From NCBI RefSeq assembly GCF_030284385.1, contig NZ_CP127221.1, positions 1,860,001-1,924,000 on the forward strand: a stretch of 64,000 nt of DNA. Direction: 5' to 3'. Below the pieces are notes generated by a model. That model did no database searches. It worked only from the letters and a program-made list of their open reading frames with translations, and was not told the origin of the DNA. Each line of letters starts with the position of its first letter. The first letter of the stretch is position 1. Both the position numbers and the translations under genes were made by a program. This document shows, one piece after another, positions 45,280-53,919 of this stretch. Source of the stretch: Altererythrobacter rubellus. GTDB lineage: Bacteria; Pseudomonadota; Alphaproteobacteria; Sphingomonadales; Sphingomonadaceae.

Positions 45280-46941
45280 ATGACAACACGCACAACACCT
45301 GACGCAGCAAAACTGCTGGTCGATTGCCTTGCAGAACAAGGCGCGGACCGTATTTTCACAGTTCCGGGCGAAAGCTTCCTGCAGGTGCTCGATGCGCTGC
45401 ATGGCCGCGAAGACATTGATGTCGTCACTTGCCGGCAAGAAGGCGGTGTCAGTTTCATGGCTTGCGCGGATGGAGCCATGACCGGCCGCCCCGGTATCGC
45501 CTTCGTAACGCGCGGTCCCGGAGCAACCAATGCCAGCATTGGGGTGCATGTTGCGCATCAGGATTCGCAGCCGATGATCATGTTTGTGGGCGATGTGGCG
45601 CGCGACATGCACGAACGTGAAGGATTTCAGGAAGTCGATTTTCCTGCGTTCTTCGGCCCGATCTGCAAATGGGCAGCGCGGATCGACAATGCTGACCGGA
45701 TTCCGGAATTTGTTTCGCGAGCCTATGCGACCGCAATCTCGGGGCGTCCGGGGCCAGTTGTATTGGCTCTGCCTGAGGACATGCTGGACGATGCGACCTC
45801 CGCATCCCCTCGCCCGTTCGTCGTACGGCCGCCGCAAGCGGCCTGTCCCGATGCGATGCAAACACTGATGGCAATGATAGCAGATGCGGCCAGCCCCATT
45901 GCGATTATCGGCGGTGCGGGCTGGAATCCGAAAGCGCGCGAACACTTCCAGCAATTCGCTGAACGGAACGGGCTTCCCGTCGCGACTGCTTTTCGGCGTC
46001 AGGACGCTATCTCTCCTTCATCGCCGGTTTATGCGGGCAATCTGGGCTATGGCCCCAATCCGAAACTGGTTGAGCGCGTAAAGCAGGCCGATCTGGTGAT
46101 CGCAGTGGGTGCGCGGCTTGGTGAAGCAACCACTGATGGTTACACTTTCCCGGAGCTTGATCGCGCCGAGCAATTGCTGGTGCATATTCATCCAGACCCC
46201 GAAGAACTGCACCGTGTCTACCGCACCGATCTCGCGATCTGTTGCGCAATGGATGAATTCGCTGAAACTGCTGCCTTGTGGGAAGACAATTCCATCCTGT
46301 CTTTCGACGCAGGCGCTGAAGCTCACGCAGAATGGGAGGCTTGGGCCACCCCTCAGCCGAACGATTTCGCGCTCGACATGGGGCAAGCGGTTGCATTCAT
46401 GCGCGAAACCCTGCCGTCTGACAGCATCATCTGCAATGGTGCGGGTAACTTCTCAGGCTGGTGGCACCGCTACTGGCGGTATGAGGGTTTCCCGACGCAA
46501 CTCGCCCCCACTGCCGGCGCAATGGGCTACGGCGTCCCTGCTGCCGTTGCCGCTGCGCAGCGCCACCCGGACCGCACGGTGGTTGCGTTGGCCGGTGACG
46601 GTGACTTTCTGATGAATGGTCAGGAATTGGCGACAGCCGCACAGCATGGGTGCGACATGATCGTGTTGGTCATAGATAATAGTGCCTATGGCACGATCCG
46701 CATGCATCAGGAGCGTGAATTCCCCGAACGCGTTTCAGCAACAGAACTTGCCAACCCGGATTTCGCGGCGCTCGGCGCAGCGTTCGGGGCTTGGAGTGCG
46801 CGGGCTGAAACAACCGATCAGTTCAAGCAAGCTCTTACTGAAGCGAATACTCGCAAGGGATTACGGATGATCCATTGCAAGATTGACGTTGAACAATTGG
46901 CCGCAAGCGGAGCGACGATTAGCGGGCTTCGCAAGCGGTAA
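45280..46941 (+). CDS. Thiamine diphosphate-dependent enzyme, acetolactate-synthase-like
   Basis: A 553-residue ThDP enzyme of the acetolactate synthase/oxalyl-CoA decarboxylase/benzoylformate decarboxylase superfamily. The ATG at 45280 is chosen. Seen: the catalytic glutamate in FTVPGESFLQVLDAL, RGPGATNASIGVHVAHQDSQP, and the ThDP/Mg motif GDGDFLMNGQELATAAQ with VIDNSAYGTI about 30 residues on. No ilvN-like small subunit is nearby, so it is probably not the biosynthetic acetohydroxyacid synthase. The substrate is unknown. Its 3' end overlaps the EVE gene by 23 bases. Confidence 0.85.
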   Translation: MTTRTTPDAAKLLVDCLAEQGADRIFTVPGESFLQVLDALHGREDIDVVTCRQEGGVSFMACADGAMTGRPGIAFVTRGPGATNASIGVHVAHQDSQPMIMFVGDVARDMHEREGFQEVDFPAFFGPICKWAARIDNADRIPEFVSRAYATAISGRPGPVVLALPEDMLDDATSASPRPFVVRPPQAACPDAMQTLMAMIADAASPIAIIGGAGWNPKAREHFQQFAERNGLPVATAFRRQDAISPSSPVYAGNLGYGPNPKLVERVKQADLVIAVGARLGEATTDGYTFPELDRAEQLLVHIHPDPEELHRVYRTDLAICCAMDEFAETAALWEDNSILSFDAGAEAHAEWEAWATPQPNDFALDMGQAVAFMRETLPSDSIICNGAGNFSGWWHRYWRYEGFPTQLAPTAGAMGYGVPAAVAAAQRHPDRTVVALAGDGDFLMNGQELATAAQHGCDMIVLVIDNSAYGTIRMHQEREFPERVSATELANPDFAALGAAFGAWSARAETTDQFKQALTEANTRKGLRMIHCKIDVEQLAASGATISGLRKR

Positions 46942-47377
46942 CACGCGGGCTTTGAACCTCGCCTGACAGGCCCCCGCCCATCTCAAGGATAGTGTCCCAC
47001 TCTGCCTTGGTCAGCTCTGCCACTGACAATCGCCCAAGTCGGATAAGCTCGCATTCCGCCAGTTTGGGCTCGGCCTTGATCTGCTTCAGCGTCACCGGCC
47101 GATTGAGCTTCGATTTGGGCTTGATCTTTACCGCCGCCCATTTGCCTTCTGGATCTGTCGGATCGAGGATGCCTTCCACGCTAATCGTCGCAACGCCTAC
47201 AATTTCCAGCCCTTCGCGCGAGTGGTAGAAAAAGGCTTCCTCGCCAACTTTCATCGCAGCCAGATTATTCTTTGCGCGATGGTTGCGGACACCATCCCAT
47301 AGGCCTTCCTTTTCGGCCACAAGATCGTCCCAACTGTATTTGAAGGGTTCCGATTTCATCAGCCAATAGCGTGCCAA
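46919..47377 (-). CDS. EVE-domain protein
   Basis: A 152-residue protein consisting of one EVE (PUA-like) domain, a fold that binds modified bases in DNA or RNA. A TTG start at 47377 gives the family N-terminus (M)ARYWLMKSEPFKYSWDDL and has GGAGAAAG at the right distance. Starting at the next ATG would cut into the domain. Later segments WDGVRNHRAKNNLAAMKVG, FFYHSREGLEIVG and KWAAVKIKP are characteristic. It converges on the ThDP gene with a 23-bp overlap. Confidence 0.88.
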   Translation of the reverse strand: MARYWLMKSEPFKYSWDDLVAEKEGLWDGVRNHRAKNNLAAMKVGEEAFFYHSREGLEIVGVATISVEGILDPTDPEGKWAAVKIKPKSKLNRPVTLKQIKAEPKLAECELIRLGRLSVAELTKAEWDTILEMGGGLSGEVQSPRVTACEAR

Positions 47378-47557
47378 ATTCTTTCTCCAAACTGGATTGG
47401 TAAACTTTGATAGCCCTACGCAAGCCACGCTTCGGTTTCCACCCCGGCTGCGATGAGAAGTCACAATTAACCCGATTTTTAATCATCGGCGTCATACGTA
47501 ATGCGAGTTAGTCCGTAGGATTGAGGGCAGCGCCGACAAGGCCTGTAAGACGCAAGA

Positions 47558-49216
47558 GTGGCTGAAGACGACAACCAGCAAAAGCTAGGCAAAGCCGAGC
47601 GCGACATCGTAGCGCTGGGAATTGCAGCGGCAGCGATCATCCTTTTTGTTGTGACGGGCAGCTCGGTTCTGCCGCTTGTTGCCGCATCGATCATGGGCAC
47701 CGGAGCCGCGCCGGACAATCTGCTGGTCAATGCCATGTTGCTCAACATTGCGCTGATGATTTTCGGATGGCGGCGTTATCGCGATCTCACAAGCGAGATT
47801 GCGGTGCGGAAGCAGGCTGAAGAAATTGCGCGCAAACTGGCTGAAACAGACCCCCTGACCAACTGCCTGAACCGCAGAAGTATTGGGAGCGCGACCGAGA
47901 AGTTGCGCCGCATGGCCAATGCACGCGGTCAAGCCACCGCGTTTGTAATGATCGATCTGGACAACTTCAAACAGGTCAATGACATGAATGGCCATGGCAT
48001 GGGCGACAAGGTGTTGACGGTAATGGCAAAGCGCTTGCGCGATGCAGTGCCGGACACGTCACCTGTAGCGCGACTGGGTGGAGACGAGTTTGCGTTCGCA
48101 ATGTCATACTCGCCTGATCACCCTGAGAAAGTTGATGAGCTGATTGCCGTCTTGTTTGAAAAAGTATCTGGCAAGGTCGAGATCGAAGGGTCCAGCGTGG
48201 ATACGACAATGTCGATCGGCATCTCTACTGACCACGATTTGAAAGGCAAGGCCGCGGGGATCGAGGACAGCGAAAATCTGATACACCATGCTGACATCGC
48301 GATGTATCAGGCAAAGAAGAACGGAAAGAACCGCTATTTCTGGTTCGAACCTACGATGGAGAATGAGCTACGCTTCCGCAATGAGCTGGAGAATGGCATT
48401 CGTCGCGGGTTGAAACGAGGCGAATTCGTCCCGTTCTACGAGCAGCAGGTTGACATTTCGACTGGCGAATTGGTCGGGTTCGAAATGCTGGCGCGCTGGA
48501 AATCGCCTGAGCTTGGCCTGGTCAATCCGGACGTATTCATCCCGATTGCGGAAGAGATCGGCGTCATTGCCGAGATGTCCGAGCAGTTGATGGTTCAGGC
48601 ATTCACTGATGCTCAGGCCTGGGATTCCAGCCTGACCCTGTCAGTCAATATCTCGCCAGTTCAACTGCGTGATCCGTGGTTCTCACAGCGGCTGCTGAAG
48701 CTGTTGATTGAGAACAATTTCCCGGCACACCGCTTGGAAATCGAAGTCACTGAAACCTGTCTGCATGAGAATCTGGGACTGGTGAAATCGATGATCGCCA
48801 GCCTGCGCAACCAGGGTGTTCGAGTAAGCCTTGATGATTTCGGCGCCGGATACTCCAGCCTTTCGCAATTGCGCAGCTTGCCGCTTGACCGGATCAAGAT
48901 CGATCGCAGCTTTGTCAGCGAGCTCCGCAACAAGGACAGCAGCAAGATCGTCGACGCGATCATCTCACTAGGTGACGGGTTGCAGATGCCGATCACGGCG
49001 GAAGGTATCGAGAACGAAGACATTCTCGCGCAGCTTCGCGAAATGGGCGAGCTAAAGGGGCAAGGATATCACTATGGCCGTCCGGAGGATGGATCCCAGA
49101 TGCTTGAGCGATTGGCAGAGAACGGCAAGCTCGCGAAGACCCCTCCGGTCGTGACAAAGACCGCTACTGAGGCCGTTGACGAAATCGACGCAGCACAAGA
49201 GCAACGCCGCGCATAA
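47558..49216 (+). CDS. Membrane GGDEF-EAL protein (cyclic di-GMP turnover)
   Basis: A 552-residue protein that may both make and degrade cyclic di-GMP. Translation probably starts at GTG (47558). Two N-terminal membrane helices (about 20-44 and 52-72) are followed by a short linker. A GGDEF domain follows with the intact active site RLGGDEFAFAM near residue 170. The EAL domain has GFEMLARW, NISPVQL, EVTET, DDFGAGYSSL, KIDRSF and EGIEN. The signature reads EML instead of EAL, but the metal-binding glutamates, DDFG and lysine are present, so the phosphodiesterase may be active. Confidence 0.9.
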   Translation: MAEDDNQQKLGKAERDIVALGIAAAAIILFVVTGSSVLPLVAASIMGTGAAPDNLLVNAMLLNIALMIFGWRRYRDLTSEIAVRKQAEEIARKLAETDPLTNCLNRRSIGSATEKLRRMANARGQATAFVMIDLDNFKQVNDMNGHGMGDKVLTVMAKRLRDAVPDTSPVARLGGDEFAFAMSYSPDHPEKVDELIAVLFEKVSGKVEIEGSSVDTTMSIGISTDHDLKGKAAGIEDSENLIHHADIAMYQAKKNGKNRYFWFEPTMENELRFRNELENGIRRGLKRGEFVPFYEQQVDISTGELVGFEMLARWKSPELGLVNPDVFIPIAEEIGVIAEMSEQLMVQAFTDAQAWDSSLTLSVNISPVQLRDPWFSQRLLKLLIENNFPAHRLEIEVTETCLHENLGLVKSMIASLRNQGVRVSLDDFGAGYSSLSQLRSLPLDRIKIDRSFVSELRNKDSSKIVDAIISLGDGLQMPITAEGIENEDILAQLREMGELKGQGYHYGRPEDGSQMLERLAENGKLAKTPPVVTKTATEAVDEIDAAQEQRRA

Positions 49217-49278
49217 GTCGCAACCGACTCGACAAATACTGGACGCAGACGCGCCCGCCGCATAGAGCGCGTTTCGCT

Positions 49279-50103
49279 ATGCGAGTTGATTTCACCAAGA
49301 TGCACGGGCTCGGAAATGACTTTGTGATCCTAGATGGTCGCAAAGAAGCTCTGCCTGTCTTGGATACTGTCACCGCCGCTGCGATCGCGGATCGCCGCAA
49401 GGGGATTGGCTGCGATCAACTCATCCTGCTGGAAAACTGTGATCAGGGTGACGCGGATTTCCGCATGCGGATATTCAATTCAGATGGCGGCGAAGTGGAA
49501 GCATGCGGCAATGCCGCCCGTGCCGTGGCGCTGTTGCATGGAGTGTCGGCAAAAGTTTTGACTGACGGCGCCGTCATATCGCTGGAACCAACTGATGGCG
49601 GCGCAACCGTCGATATGGGTGAACCTCGCTTCGATTGGCAATCGATACCGCTCGACTATGCAATGGATACAGCCTCGATGCCGGTCAGTTGGGGGCCGCT
49701 ATGCAACCCGATTGCCGTCAATGTTGGCAATCCGCATGTGATTTTCTTTGTCGGCGATACGGATGCGATCGACCTTGGCAATATCGGCCTTGAGATCGAA
49801 CATGATCCTTTATTCCCCGAGCGGGTCAATGTGAATGTCGCCACAGTGCAGTCCAAAGAGCGGATCAAGCTAAACGTTTGGGAACGCGGCGCCGGCTTGA
49901 CGCGAGCATGCGGCACAGGTGCTTGCGCGACGGCAGTGGGTGCCATGAGGCGTGGCTTGGTAGAGCGCAAAGTAATGGTCGAATTGCCCGGAGGGGCGCT
50001 TCAAATAAAATGGACTGATGACAACCGCATCCTAATGAGCGGCCCAGCCACCGAAAGCTTTCGCGGCAGCTTTGAATGGTCGGACTACGCGGACGGCGAA
50101 TGA
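49279..50103 (+). CDS. dapF: Diaminopimelate epimerase
   Basis: Converts LL- to meso-diaminopimelate for lysine and peptidoglycan. It is 274 residues with both catalytic cysteines: EACGNAARAVAL near residue 76 and TRACGTGACATAV near residue 215. The N-terminus (DFTKMHGLGNDFVILDG) is diagnostic. Its stop overlaps the start of mtaB, and it leads a tightly packed dapF-mtaB-ftsY-ispZ run. Confidence 0.97.
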   Translation: MRVDFTKMHGLGNDFVILDGRKEALPVLDTVTAAAIADRRKGIGCDQLILLENCDQGDADFRMRIFNSDGGEVEACGNAARAVALLHGVSAKVLTDGAVISLEPTDGGATVDMGEPRFDWQSIPLDYAMDTASMPVSWGPLCNPIAVNVGNPHVIFFVGDTDAIDLGNIGLEIEHDPLFPERVNVNVATVQSKERIKLNVWERGAGLTRACGTGACATAVGAMRRGLVERKVMVELPGGALQIKWTDDNRILMSGPATESFRGSFEWSDYADGE

Positions 50104-51278
50104 TGAGCGGGCCAGAGCTGATCACATTGGGCTGCCGCCTGAATATCGCCGAAAGCGAACGCATGCGCGGTATGCTTTCCGGCGAAGACAATCTGGTGGT
50201 GATCAATAGCTGTGCGGTAACTTCCGAAGCGGTCCGTCAGACGCGCCAGGCTATTCGCAAGGCGCGGAAGGCGCGGCCCGATGCGCGGCTGTTGGTCACG
50301 GGTTGCGCGGCGGATATCGAGCGCGAGCAGATCGCAGACATGCCTGAGGTAGATGGGCTGATTGCCAACCAGGCAAAGCTTGATCCGCGCGCATGGAATG
50401 TGCCGATGGAGGTACCTCCTCTACCGCCAACCCGCACGCGCGCCTTTATCGCGATCCAAAACGGATGTGACCATGCCTGTACCTTTTGCGTGATTCCGCA
50501 AGGGCGCGGGCAAAGCCGTTCGATGACCGTCGATGCGGTCAAACGCGAGGTCGAGCAACATCTGGCGCTCGGCGCGCAAGAGGTCGTGCTGACGGGTGTC
50601 GACGTGACAAGCTGGGGCTATGACCTGCCCGATAAGCCGCCGCTCGGTGCAATGGTGGGAGAGATTCTGGATGCTTTTCCAGAGCTGCAACGCTTGCGCA
50701 TGTCCTCGCTCGACGGAATCGAAATTGACGAACAGTTGTTCGAGCTTTTCGCCAGCGAGCGTCGATTGATGCCCCATCTCCATCTCTCACTGCAGCATGG
50801 GCATGATTTGATCCTCAAGCGCATGAAACGCAGGCATTTGCGGAATGACGCAGTGGATTTGGTCGCTAAGCTCAAGCGACGCCGTCCGGAGATCGCGATT
50901 GGCGCTGACCTGATCGCGGGTTTCCCGACCGAAACCGAAGAACACCACCAGGCGAACCTTTCCATTATCCGTGAATGCGACATCGTGCACGGGCACATCT
51001 TCCCCTATTCGCCCCGCCCCGGCACACCCGCGGCGCGCATGCCGCAGCTGGATCGTTCCGCCATCAAGGCACGCGCGAGCGAACTACGCGCGGCAGTCAT
51101 CGACATGCGCAGCCAATGGTTGCAATCGCTCGTGGGCAAACAGCTTTCTGTCCTCGCCGAACGCGACGGTACGGGCTATGCGCCGAACTTCGCGCGAGTT
51201 TCAGTGCCGCAAGGCATTGCGGCGGGGCAAATCGCCACCATCTCGCCTGACGAAGTGATTGAGGGAATGCTCGTATGA
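50103..51278 (+). CDS. mtaB: tRNA (t6A37) methylthiotransferase MtaB
   Basis: Radical-SAM enzyme of the MiaB group that adds a methylthio group to t6A37 of tRNA. It is 391 residues from the ATG at 50103; an ATG at 50100 directly before it is equally possible, and both overlap the dapF stop. The N-terminal cluster cysteines are in TLGCRLNIAESERM, INSCAVTSEAVRQTR and VTGCAAD. The radical-SAM motif is CDHACTFCVIPQGRGQSRS. The MtaB rather than MiaB assignment follows from the LGCRLN start. It overlaps ftsY by four bases. Confidence 0.92.
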   Translation: MSGPELITLGCRLNIAESERMRGMLSGEDNLVVINSCAVTSEAVRQTRQAIRKARKARPDARLLVTGCAADIEREQIADMPEVDGLIANQAKLDPRAWNVPMEVPPLPPTRTRAFIAIQNGCDHACTFCVIPQGRGQSRSMTVDAVKREVEQHLALGAQEVVLTGVDVTSWGYDLPDKPPLGAMVGEILDAFPELQRLRMSSLDGIEIDEQLFELFASERRLMPHLHLSLQHGHDLILKRMKRRHLRNDAVDLVAKLKRRRPEIAIGADLIAGFPTETEEHHQANLSIIRECDIVHGHIFPYSPRPGTPAARMPQLDRSAIKARASELRAAVIDMRSQWLQSLVGKQLSVLAERDGTGYAPNFARVSVPQGIAAGQIATISPDEVIEGMLV

Positions 51279-52213
51279 GCGAGGCGGAAGCCCCGAAAAA
51301 GAGCTGGAGCGAGCGTCTGTTTGGCGGCTTTCGCAAAACCTCTGACCGGTTGAGCGAGAACCTGACCACAGTGGTTAGCACGGCCAAGCTGGACGATGCG
51401 ACGCTGGACGATGTCGAAGACGCGCTGATTATGTCAGATCTCGGTCCGTCGGCAGCCGCACGCATTCGCGAGCGCTTGCGTGAAAAACGCTTCGGCCTTG
51501 AAATCAGCGAGCGCGAGTTGAAAGAAGCCGTAGCGGAGGAGATCGCAGAGATCCTGCGCCCAGTGGCCAAGCCGCTTGAGATCACAGCCTTCCCACGCCC
51601 GCAAGTGTTGCTGGTTATCGGCGTCAACGGGTCAGGCAAAACAACCACCATCGCCAAGCTCGCGCATCTGCTTCAGGAAGATGATTACGGCGTGATGCTG
51701 GCCGCAGGCGATACTTTCCGCGCCGCTGCGATCGGACAACTCGCCACATGGGCAGAGCGTGTGGGTGTGCCGATTATTCGCGGCCCCGAGGGCGGGGATC
51801 CGGCGAGCATCGTTTTTGACGCGGTCAAAGCCGCAACTGACACTGGTATTGATGCATTGATCGTCGACACTGCCGGGCGGCTCCAGAACAAACGCGAGCT
51901 GATGGATGAGCTTGCGAAGATCCGCAAAGTCCTCGGACGGCTCAATCCGGAAGCCCCGCATGATGTCATACTCGTGCTTGATGCCACCAACGGCCAGAAC
52001 GCGCTCGCCCAAATCGACGTGTTCAAGGAAGTGGCTGGGGTGACGGGCCTCATCATGACCAAGCTCGATGGCACCGCGCGCGGCGGTGTGCTGGTCGCCG
52101 CAGCTGAGCAATACGGCCTGCCGATACATGCTATCGGCGTAGGCGAGAAAATTGACGATTTGCGTCCGTTCGATCCCGATCTGGTCGCCAAAGTTATTGC
52201 AGGGGTGGCGTAA
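51275..52213 (+). CDS. ftsY: Signal recognition particle receptor FtsY
   Basis: SRP receptor GTPase that docks ribosome-SRP complexes at the membrane translocon. It is 312 residues, with a short N-terminal region in place of the long acidic A domain of E. coli, as is usual in alphaproteobacteria. Seen: the N domain (LDDATLDDVEDALIMSDLG), G1 GVNGSGKTTTIAKLA, G3 DTAGRLQNKRELMDEL and G4 TKLDGTARGG. It overlaps mtaB by four bases and ispZ by one base. Confidence 0.97.
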   Translation: MSEAEAPKKSWSERLFGGFRKTSDRLSENLTTVVSTAKLDDATLDDVEDALIMSDLGPSAAARIRERLREKRFGLEISERELKEAVAEEIAEILRPVAKPLEITAFPRPQVLLVIGVNGSGKTTTIAKLAHLLQEDDYGVMLAAGDTFRAAAIGQLATWAERVGVPIIRGPEGGDPASIVFDAVKAATDTGIDALIVDTAGRLQNKRELMDELAKIRKVLGRLNPEAPHDVILVLDATNGQNALAQIDVFKEVAGVTGLIMTKLDGTARGGVLVAAAEQYGLPIHAIGVGEKIDDLRPFDPDLVAKVIAGVA

Positions 52214-52866
52214 TGTCCGAACAGAGAAGCGCGCCCGCCAAGAAGGGTTCTGGCTGGCTCAATGTCCTGGTCGATTATGGCCCACTGCTGGTGTTCCTTG
52301 GTGTCTATCGCTGGAATGCGCCTGCAGAGGCAAACCCGGCCGACGAAATTCTCGCGATCATCTACGGCACCATGGCCTTCATGGCCGCCGCCGTAGTGGC
52401 GCTGATCACTTCCAAATGGCGGCTTGGCAAAGTCTCCCCCATGCTGTGGTTTTCAACCGCGCTGATCGTGGGATTTGGCGCGCTGACGATATTCTTTGGC
52501 GATCCGGTGTTTGTCCAAACAAAGCCGACGATCATCTACGGCGTCTTGGGTGTCGCATTGCTGATCGGGGTCTGGCGCGGGCGGGCTCTGCTGCAGATAT
52601 TGCTCGAAGCCGCCTTCGAAGGGCTGACCCATGAGGGCTGGCTTAAGCTTTCGCGCAATTGGGGCATTTTCTTCCTGGCTTTGGCAGCGCTAAACGAAGG
52701 ATTGCGCGCAAATCTCAGCTTTGAAAGCTGGCTCTGGGCCAAGCTATGGGTGTTCTTACCTCTCACATTCCTGTTCACTTTCAGCCAGATACCCATGCTG
52801 CTCAAGAACGGGCTGTCATTGGATGATGGCGACGAAGACGCGGAAACTCCTCCACCAGCGAGTTAA
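52213..52866 (+). CDS. ispZ: Septation protein A (IspZ/YciB family)
   Basis: A 217-residue inner-membrane protein with five or six helices. The family pattern is clear: VDYGPLLVFLGVYRW, TLFFGDPVFVQTKPTI-like DPVFVQTKPTIIYGVLG, and FEGLTHEGWLKLSRNWGIFF. Family members are implicated in envelope integrity and septation. It starts on the last base of the ftsY stop codon. The same ftsY-ispZ pairing is common in alphaproteobacteria. Confidence 0.92.
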   Translation: MSEQRSAPAKKGSGWLNVLVDYGPLLVFLGVYRWNAPAEANPADEILAIIYGTMAFMAAAVVALITSKWRLGKVSPMLWFSTALIVGFGALTIFFGDPVFVQTKPTIIYGVLGVALLIGVWRGRALLQILLEAAFEGLTHEGWLKLSRNWGIFFLALAALNEGLRANLSFESWLWAKLWVFLPLTFLFTFSQIPMLLKNGLSLDDGDEDAETPPPAS

Positions 52867-52964
52867 TCGCGCTCTTGCCATTTTTGTGTCAATCTGCGCA
52901 GTGTCCGCGCGTAGCGGGGATTGGCTGACCATTGCCCCCGCGAAAGCTCATAAGGGGGAGTATA

Positions 52965-53537
52965 ATGGCAAAACTTTTTGGAAATCTTCATCTGGTGCTG
53001 GCGATTGGTCTCGTCTCAGCATTCGCACTCATGTTCGGCTTTGCAGATTCGGTTGCGATTGACGGAAACTCGATCGGGCGTTGGCTGCACCTATTCTTCG
53101 GCGTGCTATGGATCGGCCTGCTGTACTATTTCAACTTCGTACAGGTACCCGGAATGCCCAAGATCGCGGACGAGCATAAGCCGGCTGTGACGAAGACAAT
53201 CGCACCAAGCGCATTGTTCTTCTTCCGCTGGGCGGCTCTGCTGACCGTGGTGACCGGTCTGTGGATCGCGATGATCAATGGCTACATGGTCAACGCGTTG
53301 ACCTTCGCCGGAAACTCGTACGAAAACCTGATCGGTGCCGGCATGTGGATGGCGCTGATCATGGCGTTCAACGTGTGGTTCATCATTTGGCCAGCGCAGA
53401 AGAAAGTGCTCGGCATTGTCGAGGCAAGCGCTGACGAGAAAGCCGCTGCTGCACCGCGCGCACTTATCGCCAGCCGTCTCAACACGCTGCTGTCATTCCC
53501 GATGATGTATGCGATGGTGAGCGCAAATCTGGGCTAA
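52965..53537 (+). CDS. PuuD-like (urate hydroxylase N-terminal-like) membrane protein
   Basis: A 190-residue membrane protein with about five helices from the ATG at 52965, which is preceded by AAGGGGGAG. It resembles the membrane part of PuuD urate hydroxylases: GRWLHLFFGVLWIGLLYYFN, FFFRWAALLTVVTGLWIAMI, GAGMWMALIMAFNVWFIIWP. The cytochrome-type domain present in full urate hydroxylases is absent, so activity on urate cannot be claimed. It stands alone and ends in a terminator. Confidence 0.75.
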   Translation: MAKLFGNLHLVLAIGLVSAFALMFGFADSVAIDGNSIGRWLHLFFGVLWIGLLYYFNFVQVPGMPKIADEHKPAVTKTIAPSALFFFRWAALLTVVTGLWIAMINGYMVNALTFAGNSYENLIGAGMWMALIMAFNVWFIIWPAQKKVLGIVEASADEKAAAAPRALIASRLNTLLSFPMMYAMVSANLG

Positions 53538-53566
53538 CGCCCGGCGATCACTCACTACGAATAACG

Positions 53567-53598
53567 AAGGGCGCTGCGGGAAACCGTGGCGCCTTTTC
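53567..53598 (+). terminator. Rho-independent terminator after the PuuD-like gene
   Basis: AAGGGCGC pairs with GCGCCTTT around an inner GCGG-GAAA-CCGT tetraloop hairpin, followed by TTTTCTAT. It lies 30 bp after the stop. Confidence 0.75.
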
Positions 53599-53628
53599 TA
53601 TGTCTGATTATAGAGTGCAAAGCGGACA

Positions 53629-53865
53629 CTACTGATCCCGTGCACCCTGAATATTGGTAACGGCCTTCTGCCAGTCGCGCCACGACGCGGGGTCGCCCGG
53701 CATTTGATTAGACCAAATTTCGCGGCTCAAGTCTGACATAAGGATTGCGATGTCATCCGATAACTTGCCTCTTCTCTCCCAATAACTGTTTAGAAACCAA
53801 ACCATCGCGTCATATGCTTCAAGTTCGTTCAGAGTGCGGAGTTTGTCTGCCGGAAAATCAGTCAT
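53629..53865 (-). CDS. Small soluble protein of unknown function
   Basis: A 78-residue acidic protein, MTDFPADKLRTLNELEAYDA then MVWFLNSYWERRGKLSDDIAI and LMSDLSREIW, ending IQGARDQ. The pattern of an LEAYDAM helix, an FL-x2-YWER segment and SDDIA-x2-MSDL recalls a widespread group of small proteins sometimes found as immunity or orphan proteins, but this is only a resemblance. It is monocistronic between the PuuD-like gene and kup. No partner toxin was seen. Confidence 0.55.
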   Translation of the reverse strand: MTDFPADKLRTLNELEAYDAMVWFLNSYWERRGKLSDDIAILMSDLSREIWSNQMPGDPASWRDWQKAVTNIQGARDQ

Positions 53866-53919
53866 GCCACCATGTTACTTGAATATTGCCAACGTCCGCA
53901 AATGGGTCGTTAGCGGACC

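Noticed and set aside
45163-45954. Minus-strand ORF of 263 residues
   Set aside because: Antisense to the ThDP enzyme; no start site or family features.
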